A stretch of DNA of 64,000 bases. It comes from Shimia isoporae (GTDB taxonomy: Bacteria > Pseudomonadota > Alphaproteobacteria > Rhodobacterales > Rhodobacteraceae). Below, piece after piece: positions 45,704 to 53,914 of the stretch. Made by a program: the position numbers and the translations under genes. Below the pieces are notes generated by a model, which ran no database searches, was not told where the DNA came from, and was given only the letters and a program-made list of their open reading frames with translations. Numbering within the stretch: position 1 is the first letter of the stretch; each line of letters begins with the position of its first letter. The stretch lies in the NCBI RefSeq assembly GCF_004346865.1, contig NZ_SMGR01000001.1, positions 620,001 through 684,000 on the forward strand, in the 5' to 3' direction.

Positions 45704-45804
45704 GGCTGACGTGTTACTGTTTGCAGAGGTCTGGCGCAATGGCGGGGTTGCATCACAATCGCGCGCGCGTAATCTGGCTGGCATCGCAAATGGAGACGCG
45801 CAGG

Positions 45805-46443
45805 ATGGCACAAGGCCAAAGACCCAACAAGGACGCTTATTCGCTGATTTTGGAAGCGATTGACGTAGGCGTTTATAAACCGGGGGATCGTTTGGTTGAG
45901 AGCGATCTGGCAGAGCGGTTCGGAGTGTCCCGGACCCCGATCCGAGAGGCGCTGCAGCGCCTGGAGACGCAGTCGCTTTTGGCGCGGGACGGGCGCAGCC
46001 TTATCGTGAATTCGCTTGATCACAATCAGATGGCCGAACTTTATGTGGTGCGGACTGAACTGGAAGGATTGGCAGCGAGACTGGCGGCGCGTCACGCCAC
46101 CAAGGAAGAAGTGCGTGTTTTGCAGGACATGGTCGATAGCGACCAGAAACTGGTGAACGACCCCTCCGCTTTGGCACGTTCCAATCGGCGGTTTCACAAA
46201 CAGATTCATCTGGCCAGCCACAACCGGTATCTGGTGCAGCAGCTTGATCTGGTCCACCGGTCGATGGCGTTGATGGCAACGACCTCGATTGCTGCCGAAG
46301 GGCGGGGCGAAGATACGCTTGTGGAACACCAGGCGATTGTGGATGCCATCGCCAACCGCGATGAGGCGGGTGCCTACGAAGCCCTGCGTGCACACATCAG
46401 CACGGCTTTTGTCACACGTCTGAAAGCCGAGAACGAGGCTTAA
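45805..46443 (+). CDS. GntR-family regulator (FCD subfamily)
   Basis: The 212-residue protein has an N-terminal GntR winged helix (YKPGDRLVESDLAERFGVSR in part, then TPIREALQRLETQSLL) and an all-helical FCD effector domain with VVRTELEGLAARLAARHAT, NRRFHKQIHLASHN and HQAIVDAIANRDEAGA, where the His residues usually bind a metal. It probably responds to an organic acid. It is divergent from the HAD gene, about 100 bp apart. The ATG at 45805 has GGAGA upstream; ATG 45790 is an alternative. Confidence 0.9.
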   Translation: MAQGQRPNKDAYSLILEAIDVGVYKPGDRLVESDLAERFGVSRTPIREALQRLETQSLLARDGRSLIVNSLDHNQMAELYVVRTELEGLAARLAARHATKEEVRVLQDMVDSDQKLVNDPSALARSNRRFHKQIHLASHNRYLVQQLDLVHRSMALMATTSIAAEGRGEDTLVEHQAIVDAIANRDEAGAYEALRAHISTAFVTRLKAENEA

Positions 46444-46467
46444 GCGCTCTCAAAGATCCCATTTCAT

Positions 46468-48345
46468 TCAGTCGACCTGGGTGGCCTCGAACGTCTTTCC
46501 GTGTTCGGTTTTGTCCCAGTAATATGGCGCGACGACCAGCTCGATCAGGCCTTTGTAGGCCGCTATGGTGGCGAGCGGAAAATAGGCTAGCATGGCAGGT
46601 ATCCACCGGATCAGACCGGGACGGTCAGATAGCTTTGCAGCAATGCCCCACGACAGCACATTGGAAAGTGTGGACAGGATCAAGGCCACCGAGAGCCATG
46701 CAGGCACCGTCTCCATTCCAGGTACATCTGGTTGCCATCCAAGTGTTGCTCCCCACAAGAGCCAGAGCAGGGGCGCCAGAAGAAACTGGCTGAAGGTTGT
46801 GAGAAACACGAGGTGAAAGCCGAGGAACTTGCGCGTACCTAGATCGCGCCAAAGGCGACTTGGCGAGCGCATGTGGACCAGATAGGTCACCATGTATCCC
46901 TTGAGCCATCGCGAGCGCTGACGGATCCATGCGACGGGCTGGCAGTTGGCCTCTTCAAGCGTCACTGTCCGGATGAGGCGGGTTTGGTAGCCGAACCGCG
47001 CCAGTCTGTAGCCGAGGTCTGCGTCTTCTGTGACGTTGTGCGCGTCCCAACCGCCAATGCGTTCCAGTGCGGAGCGACGCAGAAAGAGGGTGGTGCCGCC
47101 CAGCGGAACTGCGAAACCCATGTGGGTTAGCCCCGGTAGGTAGATCCGGAACCAGGCGGCATATTCGATTGAAAAACAACGTGATAGCCAGTTTGTGTAA
47201 GGGTTGTAGTAGTCGAGAATGCCCTGCAGACAGGCCACGTTTCTAGGGGCGGATGCAAAATGTGCGGCGACCTGATCCAGTTGATCCGGAGAGGGCGCGT
47301 CTTCCGCGTCCCAGATGCCGATAATCTCGCCTTTGCAAAAATCCAGCGCATAGTTCAATGCGCGCGGCTTGGTGGTCACGCCTGACCCCGCTGGCACTGC
47401 GACGACGCGCATCCACTTGGGGAGTTTCGTATGGGCGATTGTCTGTCTGGTGACGTGATCATGTTCCTCCAGAACAAGGACAACGTCCAAAAGGGCGCGC
47501 GGGTAGGTCAGGCGTGTGAGGCGTCGTATCAGGGCGTTTGCGATGCGTTTCTCCCTGAAGAGAGGTACGATGACCGATATTCGCGGCAGGGGTGCTTTGG
47601 GGGACATGGGCGGCGCGCGGGCAGGGCGCAGCGCGCAGATGGCGAGCGACGCGAAGCGCAGAGATGTGGCGGCGGCTAGGGTTATAATGGCCCAGATGAC
47701 GGCAATGCCGAGGATGATGTCGGGGGCTGTCAGAAAGGCGAACGCCAGTGTAATCAGAGCGGTGTAAAACACTATTTTTTGCAGCATGGTGCGGTGATCC
47801 CAGCCACGGCTGCTGTAGCGTGGGTGGGGCCGGTATTCGGCCAACATGGTCAGCCTGAGCCGCATAAGCCTTTCTATGGCGGCGTTGATTTGGCCGTCTG
47901 GCGCAATCACCAAAGGGGCGTTGGACAAGTGTAGAGGCAGGCGTTCGCGCAGCGTTGTCAGATGGTCCGGACGTCCCGTGGCAAGGACCACCTCACCATC
48001 CAAGCCGCGCCAGGGAATGACATTGTTTTTCAGGCAAAAGTCCGGCGGCAGCAACATGGCGAGGTCTGGATCGGGCGGTAACCGATCCAGATCGACCAGA
48101 CGCATGCCCGTTCTTTCGGCGTGGAGTTGCCAGTACCTGTCAGGTGTCAGCCAACCACGCGAAAACAGGATTTCCGGCAGAGTCGCGTTCCAGATGTTCT
48201 GCCGCTGCAGAGCGAAGAACAGTTGCCAAGGGGTAATCCAGCCGCGCTCTACAAGGCTCCGCCCGAGCGGGAGCGTCGGGAGGTCTTGAGATTTCGCCTG
48301 CCGTCGCCACGTTCGCGGCGCAAGGTCCGGTCGTGGCCCGTTCAT
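46468..48345 (-). CDS. Family 2 glycosyltransferase with N-terminal MshEN-like domain
   Basis: The 625-residue protein starts with an MshEN/GspE_N-like region: LGRSLVERGWITPWQLFFAL around residue 28, then a second copy LPEILFSRGWLTPDRYWQLH. In MshE this twin motif binds c-di-GMP. Two membrane segments follow at about 193-232. The GT2 catalytic domain has VIVPLFREKRIA, WDAEDAPSPDQLD, VTEDADLGYRLARFGYQ and QRSRWLKGYM, the D, DxD, TED and QxxRW set of processive synthases. Membrane segments from about 495 onward complete it. It should polymerise an exopolysaccharide at the inner membrane. A CtrA box lies 46 bp before the start. Confidence 0.88.
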   Translation of the reverse strand: MNGPRPDLAPRTWRRQAKSQDLPTLPLGRSLVERGWITPWQLFFALQRQNIWNATLPEILFSRGWLTPDRYWQLHAERTGMRLVDLDRLPPDPDLAMLLPPDFCLKNNVIPWRGLDGEVVLATGRPDHLTTLRERLPLHLSNAPLVIAPDGQINAAIERLMRLRLTMLAEYRPHPRYSSRGWDHRTMLQKIVFYTALITLAFAFLTAPDIILGIAVIWAIITLAAATSLRFASLAICALRPARAPPMSPKAPLPRISVIVPLFREKRIANALIRRLTRLTYPRALLDVVLVLEEHDHVTRQTIAHTKLPKWMRVVAVPAGSGVTTKPRALNYALDFCKGEIIGIWDAEDAPSPDQLDQVAAHFASAPRNVACLQGILDYYNPYTNWLSRCFSIEYAAWFRIYLPGLTHMGFAVPLGGTTLFLRRSALERIGGWDAHNVTEDADLGYRLARFGYQTRLIRTVTLEEANCQPVAWIRQRSRWLKGYMVTYLVHMRSPSRLWRDLGTRKFLGFHLVFLTTFSQFLLAPLLWLLWGATLGWQPDVPGMETVPAWLSVALILSTLSNVLSWGIAAKLSDRPGLIRWIPAMLAYFPLATIAAYKGLIELVVAPYYWDKTEHGKTFEATQVD

Positions 48346-48391
48346 TCACGTCACCCCGTTGAATTGACGCGGTTAGTCTGGGGCGACGTGG

Positions 48392-48406
48392 TTAATGAAT
48401 GGTTAA
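48392..48406 (-). promoter_or_regulatory. CtrA box (TTAA-N7-TTAA) upstream of the glycosyltransferase
   Basis: On the minus strand the site reads TTAACCATTCATTAAC, an exact full CtrA binding consensus (TTAA, seven bases, TTAAC). It sits in the 74-bp gap between carA and the glycosyltransferase gene, 46 bp before the latter's start codon, a usual position for direct control by the phosphorelay regulator CtrA. Confidence 0.8.
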
Positions 48407-48419
48407 TTCAGCTTGTTGC

Positions 48420-49577
48420 TCAGGCAGATCGCGCAGCCATGTTGGCGGCAAACTTTTCAAAGAGATAGAAGCTGTCTTGAGGGCCGGGGCTGGCTTCGGG
48501 GTGGTGCTGTACCGAAAAGACCGGCTTGTCCGCCAAGCGGATACCGCAGTTGGACCCGTCAAACAGCGACACGTGGCTTTCCACGACGCCTTCGGGCAGG
48601 GTCTGTGCATCAACGGCGAAACCGTGGTTCATTGACGTGATTTCCACCTTGCCGGTGTCGTGGTCTTTGACCGGGTGGTTCGCACCGTGGTGGCCGTGAT
48701 TCATTTTCACGGTCTTTGCGCCAAGCGCGAGCGCGAGCATCTGATGACCGAGGCAAATTCCAAAGACAGGCAGGTCTGCTGCGAGTACACCTTTGATCAT
48801 GGGAACGGCATATTCACCGGTCGCGGCGGGGTCGCCCGGACCGTTGGACAGAAACACGCCGTCAGGGTTGTGTGCGAGTACGTCTTCCGCAGTCGCGGTA
48901 GCGGGCAGCACGGTCACGTCGCAGCCTGCAGATGCGAGGCAACGCAAGATGTTGCGTTTCGCGCCGAAATCCACGGCCACGACCTTGTGTTTCGGAGCTT
49001 CCTGCCGCGGGTAGCCATCAGGCCATGCCCAACGCATTTCGTCCCAACGGTAAGACTGCGCGCAGGTGACGTCCTTGGCCAGGTCCAGACCTTCGAGGCC
49101 GGAAAAGGCGCGGGCCTTTGCGACAAGCGCCTCGGTGTCGAAATTGCCGTCGGGATTGTGGGCAAGAGCCACGTGCGGCGCACCTTGCTGGCGAATGGCG
49201 CGGGTCAGGCGGCGCGTGTCAACGCCACCGATTGCGATGCGATTGCGTGCCGAGAGCCAGTTGGACAGCGTGTCGGCGGAGCGCCAGTTCGAGGGCTCTG
49301 TAGGGTCCCATTTGACGACCATGCCTTCGGCGACCGGATCGCCGGTTTCGTCGTCTTCCGGGTTCACGCCGGTATTCCCGATGTGGGGAAAAGTGAAGGT
49401 CACAACTTGTCCCGCATAAGAGGGGTCGGTCATGATTTCCTGATAGCCCGTCATTGCCGTGTTGAAGCAGAGTTCTGCCACTGTTTCACCTGTGGCGCCG
49501 AAGCCTCGTCCGTAGAATAACGTCCCATCGGCGAGAGCAAGACATGCGGTCGGGTGGGATGGGGCTTGATGGGCCAT
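48420..49577 (-). CDS. carA: Carbamoyl-phosphate synthase small subunit
   Basis: The 385-residue glutaminase subunit supplies ammonia to CarB for carbamoyl phosphate (arginine and pyrimidine synthesis). The N-terminal half has LALADGTLFYGRGFGATG and GYQEIMTDPSYAGQ. The class I amidotransferase half has the nucleophile loop FGICLGHQMLALALGA with its Cys, GANHPV, and the His-Glu pair in VQHHPEASPGP. The start at 49577 (MAHQAPS) matches usual length; the frame extends 20 codons upstream. carB is not in the window. Confidence 0.97.
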   Translation of the reverse strand: MAHQAPSHPTACLALADGTLFYGRGFGATGETVAELCFNTAMTGYQEIMTDPSYAGQVVTFTFPHIGNTGVNPEDDETGDPVAEGMVVKWDPTEPSNWRSADTLSNWLSARNRIAIGGVDTRRLTRAIRQQGAPHVALAHNPDGNFDTEALVAKARAFSGLEGLDLAKDVTCAQSYRWDEMRWAWPDGYPRQEAPKHKVVAVDFGAKRNILRCLASAGCDVTVLPATATAEDVLAHNPDGVFLSNGPGDPAATGEYAVPMIKGVLAADLPVFGICLGHQMLALALGAKTVKMNHGHHGANHPVKDHDTGKVEITSMNHGFAVDAQTLPEGVVESHVSLFDGSNCGIRLADKPVFSVQHHPEASPGPQDSFYLFEKFAANMAARSA

Positions 49578-49775
49578 GGCGCGACTCTCCGGCTGACAAA
49601 TTGTCGGGAAACTATGTCGGAGACCGGACATCGTCAAGGCGAAGTGTTAAGTGTCGGTAAATTGGTGTCGAAGCCCTTATTTTTAAGGGTTTGGTAGCGC
49701 AATCTGAATCGTTGCCAGACGTCGAGGCTTTCTGTATTGTCCGTGACTTATGTTTGGCAACAAATGGCGAAGTAG

Positions 49776-50240
49776 ATGACTCTGAGAGACGACCTCAACG
49801 CGAGCTTGAAGCAGGCGATGCGCGACCGCGCCGCAGAACGCCTTTCAACGCTTCGGCTGATCAGCGCAGCCATCAAGGACCGTGACATTGCGGCACGGGG
49901 TGCTGGTGAGGACGCGAGTGGCGTTGATGACGCGGAGATATTGTCCATCCTTGCGAAGATGGTGAAGCAGCGACAGGAGAGCGCGCGGACCTATGAAGAG
50001 GGCGGACGTCTTGATCTGGCAGAGCGCGAAATGAACGAGATCACCGTCATTGAGGAGTTTCTGCCCAAACAGTTGAGCGACGGCGAAGTGGCGAAGGCCA
50101 TTGAAGCTGCGGTTTCAGAGGTGGGAGCTGAGTCGATCCGTGACATGGGCAAGGTAATGGGCGCATTGAAGGCGAAATTCACCGGCCAGATGGATTTCGG
50201 AAAGGTCGGCCCGATGGTGAAGGATCAGCTGAGCAAGTAG
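49776..50240 (+). CDS. GatB/YqeY-domain protein
   Basis: The 154-residue YqeY-type protein matches the family along its length: LRDDLNASLKQAMRDRAAER, STLRLISAAIKDRDI, EILSILAKMVKQRQESARTYEEGGR in part, and IRDMGKVMGALKAKFTGQMDFG. The domain is homologous to the tRNA-binding C-terminus of GatB; free-standing YqeY has no settled function. It is divergent from carA and followed by a strong terminator. Confidence 0.93.
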   Translation: MTLRDDLNASLKQAMRDRAAERLSTLRLISAAIKDRDIAARGAGEDASGVDDAEILSILAKMVKQRQESARTYEEGGRLDLAEREMNEITVIEEFLPKQLSDGEVAKAIEAAVSEVGAESIRDMGKVMGALKAKFTGQMDFGKVGPMVKDQLSK

Positions 50241-50262
50241 GTTTGCTTTCAGTGTGATCTGG

Positions 50263-50288
50263 AAAGCCCGCCGATGGCGGGCTTTTTT
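50263..50288 (+). terminator. Rho-independent terminator after yqeY
   Basis: GCCCGCC and GGCGGGC form a 7-bp stem around GAT, flanked by AAA and followed by TTTTTT. A classical intrinsic terminator 22 bp after the stop codon. Confidence 0.92.
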
Positions 50289-50340
50289 GTGCCATGTGAA
50301 TGAACGCGTTGCTTTACCGACTGCCGGAGAAGTGGCTGTT

Positions 50341-50886
50341 TCAAGAAACAAAGGCCACCGCAGCGGCTGTCACTTCGCTCAGTTTGCTGCCCGTGCTGAC
50401 AGCCGAGTATTGAGAGCGAGGGGGGCGCATATGTTCATCAATGTGACGATGAATCCAGTGTCTTGCTTCCATTGTTTTCAGCGATTGTGACAGTGCCCGA
50501 TCCGAAATTGGGGGGAGGTCTCGCTTGATCTCGATAAAGTGGCGCGGCCTGTGAAGTGTTGCCAAAACCGGCAGCGTCCAAGATCGCCGAAGCAAGTCCT
50601 GATCCTCGTCTTGCGAAACGCCGTTGATCTGACTGGCGAGTTTGGCCGCGGGTACCCCTATCTGGGTAAGGCGGAACTCAGGACGCAATGGGTGGCCGTA
50701 GCCCGGGTTTCGTTCGAGCAGTCCCAAATTGATCAGATGATCCATACTTTGCGCAAAAGCGGTTCTGCCCGCGCCGGTTGCGGCCAGCAGAGGGGCTTGC
50801 CGGCCTGGGGTGCCGGCATGCAGCTGAGCGAGAATGGGGAGCGCCCAAGCGCGTGACGTGATGTTGACAAACAAATTTATGTCCAT
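50341..50886 (-). CDS. Regulator with two tandem HxlR-type winged-helix domains
   Basis: The 181-residue protein contains two similar halves. The first runs from SRAWALPILAQLHAGTPGRQ to FRLTQIG (about residues 11-77) and the second from RRSWTLPVLATLHRPRHFIE to YSAVSTGSKL (about 100-169). Each begins with the W-x-LP-x-L-x-LH pattern and has the HxlR arrangement of helices and wing, including TMEARHWIHRHID in the second. HxlR proteins are normally about 110-130 residues and act as dimers; this looks like an internal duplication. It is divergent from the VOC gene, with a dyad touching its start codon. Confidence 0.8.
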   Translation of the reverse strand: MDINLFVNITSRAWALPILAQLHAGTPGRQAPLLAATGAGRTAFAQSMDHLINLGLLERNPGYGHPLRPEFRLTQIGVPAAKLASQINGVSQDEDQDLLRRSWTLPVLATLHRPRHFIEIKRDLPPISDRALSQSLKTMEARHWIHRHIDEHMRPPRSQYSAVSTGSKLSEVTAAAVAFVS

Positions 50887-50891
50887 AAAGT
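50864..50891 (+). promoter_or_regulatory. Candidate promoter of the VOC gene
   Basis: TTGACA (50864-50869) followed after 16 bp by TAAAGT (50886-50891). The -35 lies inside the 5' end of the regulator gene and the -10 abuts the palindrome at 50887-50907, so repressor binding would block transcription. Confidence 0.45.
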
Positions 50892-50907
50892 ATAGTTACT
50901 ATATTTT
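50887..50907. promoter_or_regulatory. Palindromic operator between the HxlR-type and VOC genes
   Basis: TATAGT and ACTATA form a perfect dyad around one T (50891-50903). It extends outward with AAA and TTT after one mismatch on each side, giving 21 bp. It occupies most of the 38 bp between two divergent start codons and is the obvious target of the regulator. Confidence 0.65.
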
Positions 50908-50924
50908 GAGAAAAAGGAAAGACT

Positions 50925-51305
50925 ATGTCGCTCATTTCAGTAGATCAAACGATTACAATCGCAATGTCGGTCACGGATCGCCACGCGAGCGCAAAGTGGT
51001 ACCAGAACATGTTGGGTTTCGAGTTGCTCTACCACGCCGACGAGGCCGGGTGGTCCGAGATGCAGACAAACACGGCTGGTGTTGTAATCGGTTTCGGGGA
51101 GCATACGAAACCAGCGCCGGGCAATTGCGTTCCGGTCTTTGGGATCGCCGATTTGGATGCCGGTCGTCAAAGTCTGGAACAGGCCGGTGTAAAGTTCGAC
51201 GGTGATACCGAGGTTGTCGAAGGCATGGTCAAAACCGCAACGTTCTATGATCCCGATGGAAACGCATTGATGCTCGCGCAGGACCTGACGGGTGGAGCGG
51301 GCTAA
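50925..51305 (+). CDS. VOC-family (glyoxalase/bleomycin-resistance fold) protein
   Basis: The 126-residue protein is a single VOC unit pair: VDQTITIAMSVTDRHASAKWYQNMLGFELLY, in part, at the start and VKTATFYDPDGNALMLAQDL at the end, with the usual metal-ligand Glu not clearly visible. Members bind metals and catalyse isomerisation or thiol-transfer, or bind antibiotics. AAAAAGGAAAG precedes the ATG. Its divergent regulator suggests an inducible detoxification role, by inference. Confidence 0.87.
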   Translation: MSLISVDQTITIAMSVTDRHASAKWYQNMLGFELLYHADEAGWSEMQTNTAGVVIGFGEHTKPAPGNCVPVFGIADLDAGRQSLEQAGVKFDGDTEVVEGMVKTATFYDPDGNALMLAQDLTGGAG

Positions 51306-51381
51306 TCGGCAAGTTGGCTTTGCAGGTTGACGCGCGCGCCGTCAGGTGTCGCAGGCCCTTTTGGGGGGCTTCCTCCGGCCT

Positions 51382-52170
51382 TCATTCGATAAGCATCGGA
51401 AACCAGTCCTCGCGCAGCCGCTGTCCCTCGATCATGTCGTGACCGGGAAATGGCGGCGAAGTGCGGCCCGGACGGGTGACATACCGCGCGTCATCGCCGA
51501 GCAACCGAAGTGAGAAGGCCCGTCGTCTGGCCGTGGCATGATTGCCCCGAGCGCCATGAAGAATGTGGTAGTTGAAGGCCACTGCATCGCCGGGTTCCAT
51601 CTCCCATTCCAAAATGCGCATGCCTTCGGCGTCCGGATCGGGCACCGGCATATAGTCATCTTTGTTGGGGAAGAAACTTTCCTCTGAAGCCCAACGGGTT
51701 GGCAATACCGGCTTTTCCCAGCGATGAGAGCCCGCCACAAGGCGCAGGGTGGCGTCGGTGACCGGGTCTAGAGGTGACCAGAAGCTGAGGGTCTGGCTAC
51801 CTTCGACAAAATAGTAGGGGCCATCGGTATGCCAGGGCGTGGCCATGGATGTCCCGGGTTCTTTGACCAGTACATGATCGTGAAAAAGTTGGACGGTTTG
51901 GGACTGCATTAGCTGCGCGGCAACATTTGCTGCGGCGCTTTGCTTGATAACCGACTGAAATTCAGGGATGCGTTGCCAGTTACAGTAGTCATCAAAGAAA
52001 CGGCCGGTTTCGCCGTCTTTCCTGTTTTCGGAAGCATAGGGCCCGGGGGCAGTCATGTTGCGTTCAACGCCCGCTCGCAAGGCGTCGAGATGATCAGAAA
52101 ACAAGCCGCGAATGACGACAACGCCATCACTTTGAAAACTGTTGATGTCGTTTTGGGTGATCGAAACCAT
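51382..52170 (-). CDS. Phytanoyl-CoA dioxygenase (PhyH) family protein
   Basis: The 262-residue Fe(II)/2-oxoglutarate oxygenase has the HxD of the iron site in TPWHTDGPYYFVEG near residue 115. The distal His is in FNYHILHGARGNH near residue 205, with an Arg (RRRAFSLRLLG) placed to bind 2-oxoglutarate. Substrates of bacterial PhyH proteins are diverse (for example ectoine, phosphonates, lipids), and none is indicated here. It stands alone between the VOC and RTX genes. Confidence 0.87.
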   Translation of the reverse strand: MVSITQNDINSFQSDGVVVIRGLFSDHLDALRAGVERNMTAPGPYASENRKDGETGRFFDDYCNWQRIPEFQSVIKQSAAANVAAQLMQSQTVQLFHDHVLVKEPGTSMATPWHTDGPYYFVEGSQTLSFWSPLDPVTDATLRLVAGSHRWEKPVLPTRWASEESFFPNKDDYMPVPDPDAEGMRILEWEMEPGDAVAFNYHILHGARGNHATARRRAFSLRLLGDDARYVTRPGRTSPPFPGHDMIEGQRLREDWFPMLIE

Positions 52171-52244
52171 GCGTGCCCTCCAGAGAATTCCCGGGGCACA
52201 ACTTGCGCCCGAGAGGGCGCAAGGTCAATCGTGTGCGGTCCGAC

Positions 52245-53663
52245 TTAGAAAATGAAGTCGTCGTCCGAAACATCGACTGCAAGAACGCCATTCAGTAAGA
52301 TGGAGATACCGTTATCCATCTCGATCAGAGCGCCGTTTGCTGTGTCCGTTACAGTGTAGGGGCTGTAGCCGGTTTCGATACGGATCAGGTCTTCCTGATC
52401 GGCAAAGTCGAGGATTGTGTCGGTGTAGCCGGCTGCGTTTGCCCCGAACTCGAAGATGTCCGCATCACGCCCGCCGAGCAGGGTGTCGTTGCCGGGGCCT
52501 CCAATCAGGAGGTCTTCGCCTGAGCCTGCGAAGACGACATCGTCACCGGCGCCGCCGTCGAGAGTGTCGTTGCCGCTGTTGGCATACATCCGGTCATTTC
52601 CATCCTCGCCGATCAAGACGTCGTTGTCGCGACCACCCGTCAAGGTGTCATTGCCATTGCCGCCAACCATTGAGTCATCGCCGTCACCACCCCGAAGGGT
52701 ATCGTCGCCACCCTGGCCGTAGAGTTCGTCGTTGCCGTCGTCGCCATCCAGTTCGTCGTTGTCACGTCCACCATAGACGAGGTCGTCGCCGTCACCACCG
52801 GACACGACGTCATCGCCGCCACCGCCCCATATCGTGTCGTTGCCGTTTTCGCCTGCAAGGTGGTCGTTGTGGTCTTTACCGGCAAGGCGGTCGTTGCCTT
52901 CGCCTCCCAGTAGTGTGTCCTCGCCGGACCCACCGGTCAGGAAATCGTTTCCTTCGCCGCCGGAAAGCAAGTCGTTGCCACCGCCACCTTTCAGCCGGTC
53001 GTTGCCTGCGCCACCGTCGATTACATCATTGCCGCTGTCACCGTACAACGTGTCGCGGTCTTCTCCGCCGAAGATGCTGTCGTCGCCGCTGCCGCCGCGG
53101 ATCGAGTCATATCCAGCGCCACCGCCCATAACGTCATTGCCTTCGTTTCCGAAGAGTGTGTCGTTGTTGTTGCCACCAAGCGTCGTGTCGTTGCCTGTGC
53201 CTCCAAGAATGTAGTCATTGCCGTCGCCGCCTTCGATGTGATCGTCGTCCGCGCCGCCGTTTATCCAGTCATTGCCCCAGCCACCAAGCAGGGTGTCAAA
53301 ACCGTCGTTGCCTTTGATGCTGTCATCGTCGCCCTGGCCGTTGAACCAGTCATCGCCCATGCCGCCGTGGATCGTGTCCATACCATCGTCGGCGAACACG
53401 ATGTCGCCCAACGCACCGCCAAAGAAGCCGTCGTTGCCGTCGCCGGCGACGAACGTCACACGGCCCAAAACTACCACAACCGTCTGTTCATCCGCATCGC
53501 CAATGGCAAGAACATTGAGTCCGTTGGCGACGGGAAGCAATCCTGTGAAATTAGCTGTCAGGTCATAAGGGCCAGCGGCCACTATGATCTGTTCTTCGGT
53601 AAGTGTGGGAAGCGGACCATACAAGCTTTCGAGGGTCGGGAGGACGGGCGGGACAACGGGCAT
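52245..53663 (-). CDS. RTX (haemolysin-type calcium-binding) repeat protein
   Basis: The protein is about 472 residues. After roughly 70 residues of N-terminal sequence it consists of about 36 consecutive nine-residue RTX repeats (GGxGxDxLx, for example GGDGNDYILGGTGNDTTLGG), which fold into a Ca2+-bound parallel beta roll. A C-terminal segment follows (DTILDFADQEDLIRIE, ending DDDFIF) with the acidic-aromatic tail of type I secretion substrates. No catalytic domain is visible and no type I exporter genes are nearby. The start is uncertain: the ATG at 53663 is used, but an in-frame TTG at 53744 would add 27 residues. Confidence 0.85.
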   Translation of the reverse strand: MPVVPPVLPTLESLYGPLPTLTEEQIIVAAGPYDLTANFTGLLPVANGLNVLAIGDADEQTVVVVLGRVTFVAGDGNDGFFGGALGDIVFADDGMDTIHGGMGDDWFNGQGDDDSIKGNDGFDTLLGGWGNDWINGGADDDHIEGGDGNDYILGGTGNDTTLGGNNNDTLFGNEGNDVMGGGAGYDSIRGGSGDDSIFGGEDRDTLYGDSGNDVIDGGAGNDRLKGGGGNDLLSGGEGNDFLTGGSGEDTLLGGEGNDRLAGKDHNDHLAGENGNDTIWGGGGDDVVSGGDGDDLVYGGRDNDELDGDDGNDELYGQGGDDTLRGGDGDDSMVGGNGNDTLTGGRDNDVLIGEDGNDRMYANSGNDTLDGGAGDDVVFAGSGEDLLIGGPGNDTLLGGRDADIFEFGANAAGYTDTILDFADQEDLIRIETGYSPYTVTDTANGALIEMDNGISILLNGVLAVDVSDDDFIF

Positions 53664-53914
53664 AACATATCCAACATTGCTGATGGCCTTGCGGGAAGCA
53701 TCCGGAATATGTCGCGGGCTTCTGCCCGATGATGTGTCCCCCAAAGCCAGTTTCTAGAACACCAAACGCCGACAGACGCCTGTTCTGGGCGTGTCGTCGG
53801 ATGAAAAGCGGTTTTTCACTGGCAATTTTGTGGCGAGAATGAGGCAAGTGCCCAACTTGGTCAAGGTTGGGCGTTGGGTAAGGCGGTCAGAAACGCATTG
53901 TTTCCAATGTGGAA

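Noticed and set aside
52337..53131. Long plus-strand open frame rich in Arg, His and Ser opposite the RTX gene
   Set aside because: It mirrors the antisense of the RTX repeats and has no ribosome site or protein family; the minus frame is clearly coding.
52440..53460. Dense array of about 27-bp repeats that could be mistaken for a CRISPR array or satellite
   Set aside because: The repeats encode GGxGxDxLx nonapeptides in one minus-strand frame with synonymous variation; there are no constant repeats with unique spacers.
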